Positions 1-7,714 of a DNA stretch of 28,733 nt are shown here, piece after piece. The stretch is from the NCBI GenBank assembly GCA_003151275.1, contig PLXC01000067.1, positions 1-28,733 on the forward strand. Reading direction: 5' to 3'. Below the pieces are notes generated by a model. It saw only the letters and a list, made by a program, of their open reading frames with translations, was not told where the DNA came from and did no database searches. The DNA is from Candidatus Melainabacteria bacterium (GTDB taxonomy: Bacteria; Cyanobacteriota; Vampirovibrionia; Obscuribacterales; Obscuribacteraceae). Every line of letters begins with the position of its first letter. Position 1 is the first letter of the stretch. Position numbers and translations under genes: made by a program.

Positions 1-1
1 G

Positions 2-698
2 AATGTAGTTGGTGCAACGCTTTCCTCTCAATTGACAGCGGTGGAGATCTATCGACAGCAGTTAATTCCTAAAATCGATCTATTTTGAGCGGATATCAGC
101 ATTCAAACGGGAGCTATTTACTTGGGGCGAGCTGTATGCCGACACGTATCCAGCCATCAACTCTATTCTGTTAATCAAAATGGCCGCTTCAGTAAATGCT
201 TTTTGCGCTCAGATACAAGATTTGACGCCTGCAGAGCCGCAAGCAACACTGGTTGACTTGTTCTCAAATGACGAAATCATCACGAGGTCAGAAAGCTGGC
301 AAAAAGCATCAGCAAAAATTAGCGCGGACTTCGATGCTCTCGAAACTGCCGTCAGCGATCAATATAAAGTGGCTTTAGCCAATGATTTGGCTGAGCGCAG
401 GAAAACCAGCATTGCCGCTGTACAGCAATTCCGACTACAAACGGACGCGAACCTGACATATACCGCAGAAAAAACTGAATTACAGCGTAAGCAAATTGAC
501 ACTTTAGATGCACAATTGAAACCATTAATAGAAGAAGCTGTGCAAGCGGTGCGTGCAAATGACGATGAGAAAGCGCGGCATGCGCTAGCAAGAAAGATTT
601 CACTTGAAAGTGAGAAGGCTCGATACGAGAACGAGTCAATAGCGCGATTGAGGCTCGGGGGAATTTTGAAAGAAATCATTGGAGAGTGCGATAAGTAG
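2..698 (+). pseudogene. Coiled-coil protein, 5'-partial and frameshifted
   Basis: The gene enters from the left edge. Positions 2-88 read as protein (NVVGATLSSQ...IPKIDLF) and hit a TGA at 86-88. One base over, from 84, an open frame carries straight on (FERISAFKRELFTWGELYAD...) into the ATG at 180 and ends at 698. Dropping one T from the TTTT run at 83-86 joins both parts in frame, so I read one gene with a one-base insertion. The ATG at 180 has no ribosome site before it and is probably internal. The C-terminal part is rich in Ala, Glu, Lys and Arg and should form a long coiled coil; no catalytic motif or membrane helix is visible. The family is not recognised. The small gene at 742 follows on the same strand. 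Confidence 0.5.
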
Positions 699-741
699 TT
701 AGTTAGAATACTGAGTCGTAGAACAAGATTGGAGCACCGAA

Positions 742-948
742 ATGAGTGACAACGGAATTGAAGAGGCAATTGCTGAAAGTGAAGAGGTCTTGCTTAGCCC
801 GGATGGTCATGTAATCCCTAAAACTGCGAGTCCGAAGTCTCGCACCACCTGCGGCACTGCCTGCAAACCAGCGAGCAGGGACCAGGTGCCAATTGCTGCC
901 GAAGGCACCCGAAGGGCTCGGCGATTGACGCCGGGTGCGTGGTGGTAG
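742..948 (+). CDS. Small acidic protein, probably truncated by a GC-rich element
   Basis: GGAG lies a few bases before the ATG, so the start is credible. About the first 33 residues are acidic and protein-like (MSDNGIEEAIAESEEVLL...). From about codon 34 the composition changes abruptly to Arg/Thr/Cys/Pro/Gly, exactly where the DNA becomes GC-rich and self-complementary. I infer that an inserted element replaced the original 3' end of the gene and that the last 35 residues are read-through of that element. Function is unknown. Confidence 0.3.
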   Translation: MSDNGIEEAIAESEEVLLSPDGHVIPKTASPKSRTTCGTACKPASRDQVPIAAEGTRRARRLTPGAWW

Positions 949-1012
949 GCTTAGTGCCAGGCAGGATGGAAGGGCAGCCCGCCATTAAGCACTACTGCGA
1001 ACTGCGATTTCC
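841..1012 (+). ncRNA. GC-rich structured repeat, copy A (possible HEARO/omega-RNA-like remnant)
   Basis: This block is visibly richer in G and C than its surroundings. It contains stacked stems: CGGCG 919-923 with CGCCG 929-933 (loop ATTGA), and outside it GCACC 905-909 with GGTGC 934-938. From 935 it matches the sequence at 28674 to the window end: GTGCG, GGT, AGGCTTAGTGCCA, CAGGA, AAGGG and CC occur in the same order and spacing. Two copies of a structured sequence suggest a mobile or regulatory RNA. From memory, the core resembles the conserved part of the RNAs found beside IscB nucleases (HEARO, omega RNA), but I could not check this. No IscB gene follows copy A. Confidence 0.35.
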
Positions 1013-1035
1013 TGGCTATATGATTAGATAGTTGC

Positions 1036-1986
1036 ATGACAAGCCATAACGATGAGCAACACATATCTCGATTAGACGCGCGTTTTAGCGAGTTAGCCGT
1101 TCATAAAGATGAAGGCAAATGCGACGAGCACACAAGTTGCTTAAGTACGCCTATGACCACTTTTTTTAAAAACCTGGTCATGATTCTCGAAGACAGCAAA
1201 CCGAAGGAGTGGACCAAGACCAGTCGGGTGCTATTAGACATTCCAATCGAGGCTCAGCAAGAGTTTTTGCGAGGCGGTGCAACATTTTCGTACAGGCCCG
1301 CGGATTCACGATCTCAATGGACCATCCAGAACTACGGCATTCCATACACCACACCAGATGGAGAAGAATGGCTTTTGGCTGGACAATTGTACAGAAATTT
1401 TCAATCCGAGGGTTTAGAAGATTGGCTGCGGGGGCTTTATGGACTCGAATTCAGGGGTGAGTACCAGCAATGTGTAGTCATTTCAATTGACCTAACAAGA
1501 AAAAAGCCCGTGAATGTGCGCTTTTTAAAACGGAGCGAACTTTGGCCAAGCGATGACGATCTGAAAGCGTATATCGACTCGCACAGACGTGACAGCGTTT
1601 ATCCGCTTAATTCCAGAGCCGTTCAGAACTTATGCCAACTCATGTTCGATCAAAAATCCAACTACAACTCGGCATACTTGCTTATCGCACTCTCAGAGCA
1701 GCCAAATACGGTGGCGGCAGAAGCTTTATCGGCGGTCGGTTTCGACTCAAGTCTTGCGAATAAGCACTTGTCCAGTATCAACCCAAATCGAATGCAAGAT
1801 GCTCTTCGCCATTTTAGAGAAGCGCAAAAAGTCGCGGCAGGCTATGGAAGCGAAGACACAGAGCCAGAGCACGTATTGTTGGCGCTCATTCGGGATCCAG
1901 ACGCTTGTGGTTATCAACTACTGTCGACGCTAAACATAGACCGACAGCGACTTGAGCATGAAATAGTTCAACGAGTCAGCAATTAG
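1036..1986 (+). CDS. Clp N-terminal-repeat protein with a novel N-terminal region
   Basis: This 316-residue protein ends in a Clp N-terminal double repeat at about 195-313. The second repeat is the clearer one (AQKVAAGYGSEDTEPEHVLL followed by ALIRDP...LLSTLNIDRQRLEHEI), matching the ClpA/ClpC pattern in which a conserved E-H-LLLAL helix is followed by LGVD. In Clp chaperones this domain binds substrates or adaptors and precedes AAA+ ATPase domains. Here there is no Walker motif and the repeats sit at the C terminus, so it cannot be a Clp ATPase; it may be an adaptor or a sensor of Clp state (inference). Residues 1-190 are unrecognised and look globular. No clear ribosome site precedes the ATG; I kept the longest frame. 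Confidence 0.7.
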   Translation: MTSHNDEQHISRLDARFSELAVHKDEGKCDEHTSCLSTPMTTFFKNLVMILEDSKPKEWTKTSRVLLDIPIEAQQEFLRGGATFSYRPADSRSQWTIQNYGIPYTTPDGEEWLLAGQLYRNFQSEGLEDWLRGLYGLEFRGEYQQCVVISIDLTRKKPVNVRFLKRSELWPSDDDLKAYIDSHRRDSVYPLNSRAVQNLCQLMFDQKSNYNSAYLLIALSEQPNTVAAEALSAVGFDSSLANKHLSSINPNRMQDALRHFREAQKVAAGYGSEDTEPEHVLLALIRDPDACGYQLLSTLNIDRQRLEHEIVQRVSN

Positions 1987-2066
1987 GATTACAACATAAT
2001 CATCATTCACGTACGCTGGCTATCAGACTCTGCCTTGATAGTATTGATACAGTCGCTCCTGAATGA

Positions 2067-2111
2067 GTAGTCCAAAAACACTACTTCGCTCTCTTGTTTT
2101 TTGGGTACTAC
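2067..2111. promoter_or_regulatory. Imperfect inverted repeat upstream of the toxin-antitoxin pair
   Basis: GTAGTCCAAAAACA at 2067-2080 faces TGTTTTTTGGGTACTAC at 2095-2111, an imperfect 14-base inverted repeat with a short spacer. It lies in the 215-base gap before the antitoxin gene. VapBC-type complexes usually repress their own promoter through inverted repeats, so this is a candidate operator. It could also be a stem-loop ending the upstream transcript, but no uninterrupted T run follows. Confidence 0.3.
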
Positions 2112-2201
2112 TATCGCATTCCTTTGCAACCATTTGTAGCAAAAAGGGGGACGAGTTCGAGTCTGTGCACTGTAAGGACTATCTAGCCATTCTGGTGTTT
2201 C

Positions 2202-2564
2202 ATGATATGCTCAAATTCTAAGCAACCGCGGTCATTTGTCATGAATACTCCAAATCTACTTTCAAACGAAGGGGCTGAACCAAAGGTTGTGGCTGTGGCC
2301 TTGGGTCGTTTAAGCTCGATTACTTACTCTTCAACAGGAAGAATGTATGTCAGGGTATACAAGATGAAAGACTGTTGCTCTAAAGTGCAACCACCCGCTA
2401 AATCCTCTTTGAAAATTCGTGCAGCGAGAAATAAGACTGGCAAGTTAGGTGAACGTTTTGATCAAATCTACCACTCGTTGCCTGAATCTGAATGGGACAA
2501 ATTACCAACAGACCTCGCTGTAAATCATGATTATTACTTGCACGGACTTGAGAAAGAAAGTTAG
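2202..2564 (+). CDS. Putative antitoxin partner of the PIN toxin
   Basis: This small gene lies directly before the PIN-domain gene with a 3-base gap, the usual VapB-VapC order. The protein has no clear AbrB, RHH or Phd motif that I can name. Its C-terminal half (RFDQIYHSLPESEWDKLPTD) is the kind of short acidic/aromatic segment that wraps a PIN toxin. The start is uncertain: the ATG at 2202 has no ribosome site, whereas AGGA ends three bases before the in-frame ATG at 2343, giving a 73-residue protein more typical of antitoxins. The role comes from position, not from a recognised domain. Confidence 0.5.
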   Translation: MICSNSKQPRSFVMNTPNLLSNEGAEPKVVAVALGRLSSITYSSTGRMYVRVYKMKDCCSKVQPPAKSSLKIRAARNKTGKLGERFDQIYHSLPESEWDKLPTDLAVNHDYYLHGLEKES

Positions 2565-2567
2565 TCA

Positions 2568-2969
2568 GTGAGAAGGGTTTTCATAGACACGGCTTACTTT
2601 GTAGGACTTATCAATTCGAAAGATCAACATCATTTGTTAGCAAAGACAGCTGAACAGAGGATGATCGGTGCTGAGCTTTATACAAGTCAGATGGTTTTGG
2701 TAGAGGTTTTAACAACCTTTTGTAAGAATGAGTTCCTCAAGAAAGCAGCTATTGAAATGATTGGGACTATCGCGGATGAGATTGATGTGGTGGATCAAAC
2801 GCCTGAGCTGTTTGACGCTGCCGTCGTCCTGTACCAAAATTTCGGCGATAAAAAGTGGAGTCTGACCGACTGTGCCTCCAAAGTGATTATGGATGAACTT
2901 GCTATTTGGGAAGCGGCAACAACCGATCACCATTTCATTCAAATGAAGCGCACGATCTTGATGGTTTAA
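2568..2969 (+). CDS. PIN-domain ribonuclease toxin (VapC-like)
   Basis: The 133-residue protein has the four-acid PIN layout: Asp7 in VFIDTAYF, Glu46 in VLVEVL, Asp101 in SLTDCAS and Asp120 in TTDHHF. The length is typical of VapC toxins. PIN toxins are Mg-dependent ribonucleases that cut tRNA or rRNA when released from their antitoxin; the target here cannot be read from sequence. The start is a GTG three bases after the antitoxin stop, with GAGAAAG in the antitoxin's last codons as the likely ribosome site, so translation is probably coupled. The acidic residues are intact and the gene should be active. Confidence 0.8.
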   Translation: MRRVFIDTAYFVGLINSKDQHHLLAKTAEQRMIGAELYTSQMVLVEVLTTFCKNEFLKKAAIEMIGTIADEIDVVDQTPELFDAAVVLYQNFGDKKWSLTDCASKVIMDELAIWEAATTDHHFIQMKRTILMV

Positions 2970-2989
2970 TTCGGCACAGAGGGGGTTGA

Positions 2990-4045
2990 ATGAGCGTATT
3001 TGATGGTGCACGCCAAACTGAGGTTATGCTTAGAAAGCTGATCGATGAGTCTCAGCTGATAGAGGTTCTTAAAAACGCTCCGCCAGAATATGAGGATACG
3101 CAAAGTTATGCAGATGGCATTGAAATCGCCAACCGACTGCAAGCACTTCTAGCGGAATTGCACAAATGTGATCTGACTAGGACTCCTGTAGAAGACCTTC
3201 GAGCGCTTAAGGATCAAACTGATGCCGCCACCAAAAGACTAAGACTGCTTGAATCATTTGACATGTCTCTATCAAATCAAGGCGGCACCGAGCTAAATCA
3301 CATTCTGAGTGAAACTATGAGAGAGTGGCAAACTTTTTACAACACAGTCTCGACAGCAATAGTACTAGCAGCGCGTCCAGCGTCGCTGGATAATGCGCTT
3401 ACAAAGATAAATGAACGACTTGATGAAGCGAAGCAAAAGCAGGATGCCATCAACGATTGGTTCAGCAACGCTGGAACGAAATTGCTTGACCAACACGCAG
3501 CATACGATCAAGTGCGGCAAGATTGTGAAATCGTCCTTTCTGATATTCGCACCAAGCTCGGTGACATCGGGGCATCGCACCATGCTGTGCGCTTTGCAGA
3601 GGAGTCTGATCAACAACGGAAAGAGTCACATTTGTGGTTGGCAATTATTGTTGGGGTAGCTATATGCATGGGGTTCTATGCAATTTCTCTTGAGCCGGAT
3701 CTTCGTGAGGAAATAGCAAAGAGCGGATCCAAACTTATTTGGCCTCTTTTTGCAATGAGAGGAATTATTCTTTCCTTAGGCTCTGTTTTGCTATTCATTG
3801 GATTAAGAAGCTTTTCTGCGTGCAGGCACAATTCTGTTGTGAACAAGCACAGAGCAAATGCACTCGACACTTTCCAAATCTTTCATCAATCAGCCAAAGA
3901 CGATGAGACAAAGGCGGCGGTGCTTCTCGAAGCAACTAAAGCAGTCTTTGCTCCAGCCGCGAGCGGCTATCTGAAAGCAGCAAGTGATACTACCCCTTCG
4001 CATATCATCGAGTTAGTTAAAAACACTGTGGTGCACAAGGAATGA
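2990..4045 (+). CDS. Coiled-coil protein with two membrane helices
   Basis: AGAGGGGG before the ATG is a strong ribosome site. Of the 351 residues, about 1-210 are helical and charged with coiled-coil character. Two hydrophobic helices follow at about 214-234 and 249-274, separated by a short polar loop. The C-terminal segment (NKHRANALDTFQIFHQSAKD) precedes an Ala-rich helix and APAASGYLK. The layout of a long cytoplasmic coiled coil, a helical hairpin in the membrane and a short tail recurs in unnamed proteins of defence islands, possibly the DUF6161 type, but that name is a guess. It lies 20 bases after the PIN toxin and may be co-transcribed. No enzyme motif is visible. Confidence 0.6.
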   Translation: MSVFDGARQTEVMLRKLIDESQLIEVLKNAPPEYEDTQSYADGIEIANRLQALLAELHKCDLTRTPVEDLRALKDQTDAATKRLRLLESFDMSLSNQGGTELNHILSETMREWQTFYNTVSTAIVLAARPASLDNALTKINERLDEAKQKQDAINDWFSNAGTKLLDQHAAYDQVRQDCEIVLSDIRTKLGDIGASHHAVRFAEESDQQRKESHLWLAIIVGVAICMGFYAISLEPDLREEIAKSGSKLIWPLFAMRGIILSLGSVLLFIGLRSFSACRHNSVVNKHRANALDTFQIFHQSAKDDETKAAVLLEATKAVFAPAASGYLKAASDTTPSHIIELVKNTVVHKE

Positions 4046-4252
4046 ACAAGAATCAAAAAGTCATCAGCGTTTTTAGTGGCAGGTTCATAAAGTTAGCTAG
4101 CAAGTTATTCAAGGACACGCACTAAGCACTGCTTATTCTCGCTATCAACCAAACATTTATTTAGAGTGCCGTGCTTTCATGTAATCCATTGGTGTATCGT
4201 TCATTGGATTCTTCTTCAACGCTATTACAAAAGGACAAAGAGTTTCAGCAGG

Positions 4253-4795
4253 CTACGATTGCGGCGTGAGGTTTTCCATGTCGTCTTTGCGTTCAACCAC
4301 GGTACAAAACAGCGCATTCTCTTCATTGGACCAGAAAATGTACCATAAAGTTATTAGTTCTTGGCCGTCCTTTCTTGCTACCAGTGCCGTAAAAGGACTG
4401 CTGCTTCGCTCAGAAATACGCCGCGACAAAGCTGAAATCACTCTCTCCTGATGTCGTTCGGCAAAGAGGAGCGAATAGTGCCTGCCGATTAATTCCTGTG
4501 GCTCGTGGCCGAAGAGCCTACTACTGCCAGGGTTCACCGCCATGATGGTTCCTTCGGCGTCAATTGAACAAAGCACAACAGGTGCGTTCTCAATAACGGT
4601 ACGATCTTTCTTTTCGTGGCGGGCAAGATATCCAAGCTCACGAAAAACTCTGAGGAGAAATACGAGATCACTTTCCTCTGCACCCTGCGGTGTGACATCT
4701 CGAACCTGCTCTAATAACGGGGCGAGTCGAGCACAGTCCGTAAAGTACTGGATGAGCTTAAGCACTACGAGACCCCTCCTCATTGAACCATCCAT
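4253..4795 (-). CDS. PAS-domain protein lacking a transmitter domain
   Basis: Residues about 65-170 form a PAS domain (TVIENAPVVLCSIDAEGTIM, then VNPGSSRLFGHEPQELIGRH and a PAC-like tail, LITLWYIFWSNEENALFCTV). Residues 1-60 are helical. PAS domains sense small molecules, light or redox state and normally feed a histidine kinase or other output. This protein stops 13 residues after the ERK motif that usually leads into the kinase, and no HisKA or HATPase sequence follows in the next bases. It is either a single-domain sensor or the remnant of a sensor kinase. It is the only minus-strand gene in the first 10 kb. The start codon is uncertain; a second Met is at residue 5. Confidence 0.65.
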   Translation of the reverse strand: MDGSMRRGLVVLKLIQYFTDCARLAPLLEQVRDVTPQGAEESDLVFLLRVFRELGYLARHEKKDRTVIENAPVVLCSIDAEGTIMAVNPGSSRLFGHEPQELIGRHYSLLFAERHQERVISALSRRISERSSSPFTALVARKDGQELITLWYIFWSNEENALFCTVVERKDDMENLTPQS

Positions 4796-4865
4796 GACTG
4801 GACCAGTTCATATGAGTGTGGCATAAAGCAGACTATTGGACAATCACCTTTCTTTTCGCTTAGTC

Positions 4866-4893
4866 CATGTGCCACTACTTATAGTGGCACATG
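4866..4893. promoter_or_regulatory. Perfect 12-bp inverted repeat
   Basis: CATGTGCCACTA (4866-4877) and TAGTGGCACATG (4882-4893) are exact reverse complements around a CTTA loop. The site lies in the roughly 350-base spacer between the divergent PAS gene and HEPN gene. There is no T run after it, so a divergent operator is as likely as a terminator. Confidence 0.5.
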
Positions 4894-5144
4894 AACCAAA
4901 CAATCTAATAGATCTTATGATACTTCGCTCCTGCATGGGTTCTTAACATATGGTGAAACTCGACTTCGAACTTTATGCAGACACAGTTCTCCTGTTTTTA
5001 GGGCCGATATGAAGGGTTCAGCCCGTGGGGGCTTATATAAACTTCGAAAGCGAGGCAAATATCAGAACGGTCGCAAAATTTCGGCGAACGTACCTACTGT
5101 CCTGTAGAATGACATCATTTCAGCGACACGAGGGTTATCGCAGT

Positions 5145-5768
5145 ATGAAGATTTCAGGGAAATATACGGATGTCCAATGGCATGCTTTTAAATCGCAACT
5201 GAAGCCCGGTAAAAACCCAGATCTTTGGGAAGAAGCCTTCCAGAAATTTTTTTTGGAGAGACTTCGGACTCGTTATTTCGATCCAATTCAAACACTCATT
5301 AACCTTAAGAAGTTCGATGGAGTGGGGTTTTCAGTTACAGCTCTCCAGTGCTCACTATTGGAATTTCTGGAATCAACCTATCAGGGTAAAACTTACAAAT
5401 ACAGAGCTAATCCCAAAAACGAGCCGCTTGCCGAAGACGAATATGATAAAAGCTGCGTGATGTTCACCAATTTTTTGAAAGATCGGGAACCGATGAAATC
5501 TATATTCACTCCTGCATTAGCTAAGGATTTTTACCAGTCAGTTCGCTGTGGCCTGTTGCACGAGGCACGGACTAAGAACGGTTGGAAAATAAAGGCAAAT
5601 TCCAAAAGTGGAGATGTTATTGAAAAAGATGGTAAGCAAACCATTCTCTATCGAAACGATTTTCAACGCGCACTGGTCGAGTCCGTTGATTTCTACAAAA
5701 GTGAGTTGCTGCACAATAAAAAATTGCAAGAGGCATTTATTCGTAAAATAGATGGATTGTGCAAATAG
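5145..5768 (+). CDS. HEPN-type putative ribonuclease
   Basis: The conserved-looking core is helical (DGVGFSVTALQCSLLEFLES, later FYQSVRCGLLHEARTKNGW). RCGLLH fits the HEPN ribonuclease signature R-x4-6-H, with Arg134 and His139 counted from the chosen start. HEPN domains act as dimeric RNases in toxin-antitoxin, abortive-infection and CRISPR systems. The frame is open up to a GTG at 5025 with AAGG nine bases before it, but those 40 extra residues look unlike the rest, so I chose the ATG at 5145 (weak GAGG 11 bases upstream). The next gene, a TIR protein, starts 86 bases later on the same strand, suggesting joint function. The HEPN call rests on the motif plus helical context. Confidence 0.6.
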   Translation: MKISGKYTDVQWHAFKSQLKPGKNPDLWEEAFQKFFLERLRTRYFDPIQTLINLKKFDGVGFSVTALQCSLLEFLESTYQGKTYKYRANPKNEPLAEDEYDKSCVMFTNFLKDREPMKSIFTPALAKDFYQSVRCGLLHEARTKNGWKIKANSKSGDVIEKDGKQTILYRNDFQRALVESVDFYKSELLHNKKLQEAFIRKIDGLCK

Positions 5769-5854
5769 ACAGATTCGGTTGTATGAAAAAGAGGCGAAGG
5801 CGTGGAAACTACTGCGCAGAATAATGCGACAGCGACTGTGTGAGGGTGAATTCT

Positions 5855-7000
5855 ATGTTCAGAAATGACTCTGAGTCACGAGCTCTTGAACGCACAATTG
5901 CGTCTTTAGAAAAAAGGCTCGACGATGAAATCGACTCACTTGCATTGGACGGAGGTGATTCTGACATAGAGCAAATCGTCAAGGAACTCAGTCAGAGACA
6001 CGCTCTACAATGCCCCAAGATGTTGAAGGATGAGGCCTGCATAAATGAGCCAATCGATTGCCAGGTCGACGTCAGAAATGATCGAAGCCGTAATGTGACG
6101 GACCGAACAAAACCGTGCATGGTTGATGGCAAAAGAATTGTCGTTTCCATTCCCGTGTCAGGAGACATCAGCCTTTTGATTCGCAAACCCACAAGCCCCA
6201 ATGGCTTGTCTGGTACGCTAACCCTCGGACGCGATTCCATTGAAGTTGCCTACACAAAGCCTTTTCCTATCAACAATGCGATGTTGGACCTGGACATCAA
6301 AAATGACCTCAAAGCTATCGATTCGAACATGGGCTTTTGCACAACGGAGATTGATCAGTTCAATCGCGAGTTACCTTCAATACTTCGAACAAAAATTGGT
6401 CGCAAGCTGCAATCAATCGAAGCACGGAAACACTCCTTCGAAGGCTTATCTCTTCCAATCCAACCAAGGATGGACGCAAAGGAACCATCAAGCACATCAC
6501 CTAAGTCAGACACAATACAACCAGCTCAAATAAAAATCGCGGAAAAAAGGAGTAAAGTAGCCATGTCTAGTTCAACTTCTAAGAAATACGATTTTGATGT
6601 CTTCATTTGCCACGCATCCGAAGACAAAGCTGATTTAGTCGAACAACTCGCAAAGGAACTTGCAGCGCGCGGCGTCAAAGTCTGGTACGATGCGTTCGCC
6701 CTGAAATTGGGCGATAGCCTTAGACGGAAGATCGATGAGGGTCTCAGTAAATCGAAATTCGGACTGGTGATTTTAAGTCCAGCATTTTTTAAGAAGCAAT
6801 GGCCGCAGCGAGAGTTAGATGGGCTAACTGAGAAGGAAATGCGCGCAGGCGAAAAAGTTATTCTTCCTATCTGGCATAATGTCTCCCATGATGACGTTCT
6901 CGAATTCTCGCCTCCATTAGCTGACAAACTCGCAGGGCAAACGAAAGACTTCAGCAAATTGGTTGACGATATTGTGGATGCAGTTCGGGCAGCTTCTTGA
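5855..7000 (+). CDS. TIR-domain effector with a coiled-coil/beta N-terminal region
   Basis: Numbered from the ATG at 5855. The C-terminal 138 residues (about 244-381) are a TIR domain: YDFDVFICHASEDKADLVEQ, then VWYDAFALKLGDSLRRKID, FGLVILSPAFF and QWPQRELDGL. Glu320 in RELDGL aligns with the catalytic Glu of NAD-cleaving TIR domains such as SARM1, so NADase activity is likely. Residues 1-50 are charged and coiled, and 70-135 look beta-rich, possibly the sensing part. A low-complexity Ser/Pro/Lys linker (about 205-240) joins the halves. The frame opens at a GTG (5840), but GAGGGTGA lies five bases before the ATG at 5855, so I chose that. The upstream HEPN gene makes an antiphage role plausible (inference). 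Confidence 0.85.
   Translation: MFRNDSESRALERTIASLEKRLDDEIDSLALDGGDSDIEQIVKELSQRHALQCPKMLKDEACINEPIDCQVDVRNDRSRNVTDRTKPCMVDGKRIVVSIPVSGDISLLIRKPTSPNGLSGTLTLGRDSIEVAYTKPFPINNAMLDLDIKNDLKAIDSNMGFCTTEIDQFNRELPSILRTKIGRKLQSIEARKHSFEGLSLPIQPRMDAKEPSSTSPKSDTIQPAQIKIAEKRSKVAMSSSTSKKYDFDVFICHASEDKADLVEQLAKELAARGVKVWYDAFALKLGDSLRRKIDEGLSKSKFGLVILSPAFFKKQWPQRELDGLTEKEMRAGEKVILPIWHNVSHDDVLEFSPPLADKLAGQTKDFSKLVDDIVDAVRAAS
6547..6565 (+). promoter_or_regulatory. Internal ribosome site and start codon before the TIR domain
   Basis: AAGGAG at 6547-6552 is followed ten bases later by an in-frame ATG at 6563-6565, inside the TIR gene and just before the TIR domain starts (MSSSTSKKYDFDVFICHASE). Initiation here would give a TIR-only protein of about 145 residues as well as the full-length product. 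The site falls in the linker, where Lys codons such as AAAAGGAGT could create an AAGGAG by chance. Confidence 0.35.
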
Positions 7001-7714
7001 CGCTTCTGAGGGGGAAGTAGAAACTTGAATGATGACTACTTGTTGATGGCAAACTAAACTGAGCAGATATTTTGAAAATGGCAATCGAATATTGAGCGGT
7101 TTGACAGCACCGCCGATCACGCACCAAAATTGGGAAAGTTATTCTGGTCGCATACAGCGGTGCACTGCGTGCAAGCCGATCTTTCAATTAGAATTGCTCC
7201 CAATTTTTGTAGTGGTACGCGCCCGTCGTCCTCGAAGTTTGGCGTGAACAACGACACTAAGAAGTGCGCGCCAATTTAATTTGACGTTACTCAGGTTCAA
7301 AACCCTTGACGTTCATCAGCGGCCACTTGCGAATCCAAAAAAACTTCAAGATCGGTCAGATAGTGGCGCAAATATTAGAGATCTGGTGTTTGGTATACGA
7401 CCTGGACACGCGTTTTGGGACAGAATAGCAACGCACTATAAAACTCATATGTTGTCGCAGAATTCAAAAACTCTACGGATCCGATCAAGCAAGATGAAGT
7501 ACTTTGTCTGATGAAATATCTACATTCGAAGGCTCGTGGAAAACACATCAAGCAAATCAACCGATTTTCTCGGTTTTCTATCTTTGCTCAGTACCCTTTT
7601 TGATTTCGGTGCAACATATAGGTCATTCATAAGTCACTTCAATATCTTTGCACTCACCAGATAAGATATGTACAACATCAGACTTTGTCGTTCAACTAGG
7701 AGAATGATAGTGCC
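7001..7714. other. Gene-poor spacer after the TIR gene
   Basis: About 700 bases lie between the TIR gene and the DUF2971-like gene. Several short frames are open (for example 76 codons at 7281-7511), but none has a ribosome site or protein-like composition and I do not call them. No clear terminator hairpin follows the TIR stop. The last 150 bases are AT-rich and probably hold the promoter of the next gene. Confidence 0.5.

Noticed and set aside
359..769. 136-codon minus-strand frame
   Set aside because: It lies opposite the coiled-coil gene, is Ser/Cys/Arg-rich like a reverse reading, and has no ribosome site.
7281..7511. 76-codon frame in the spacer after the TIR gene
   Set aside because: No ribosome site, no protein-like pattern and no partner gene.
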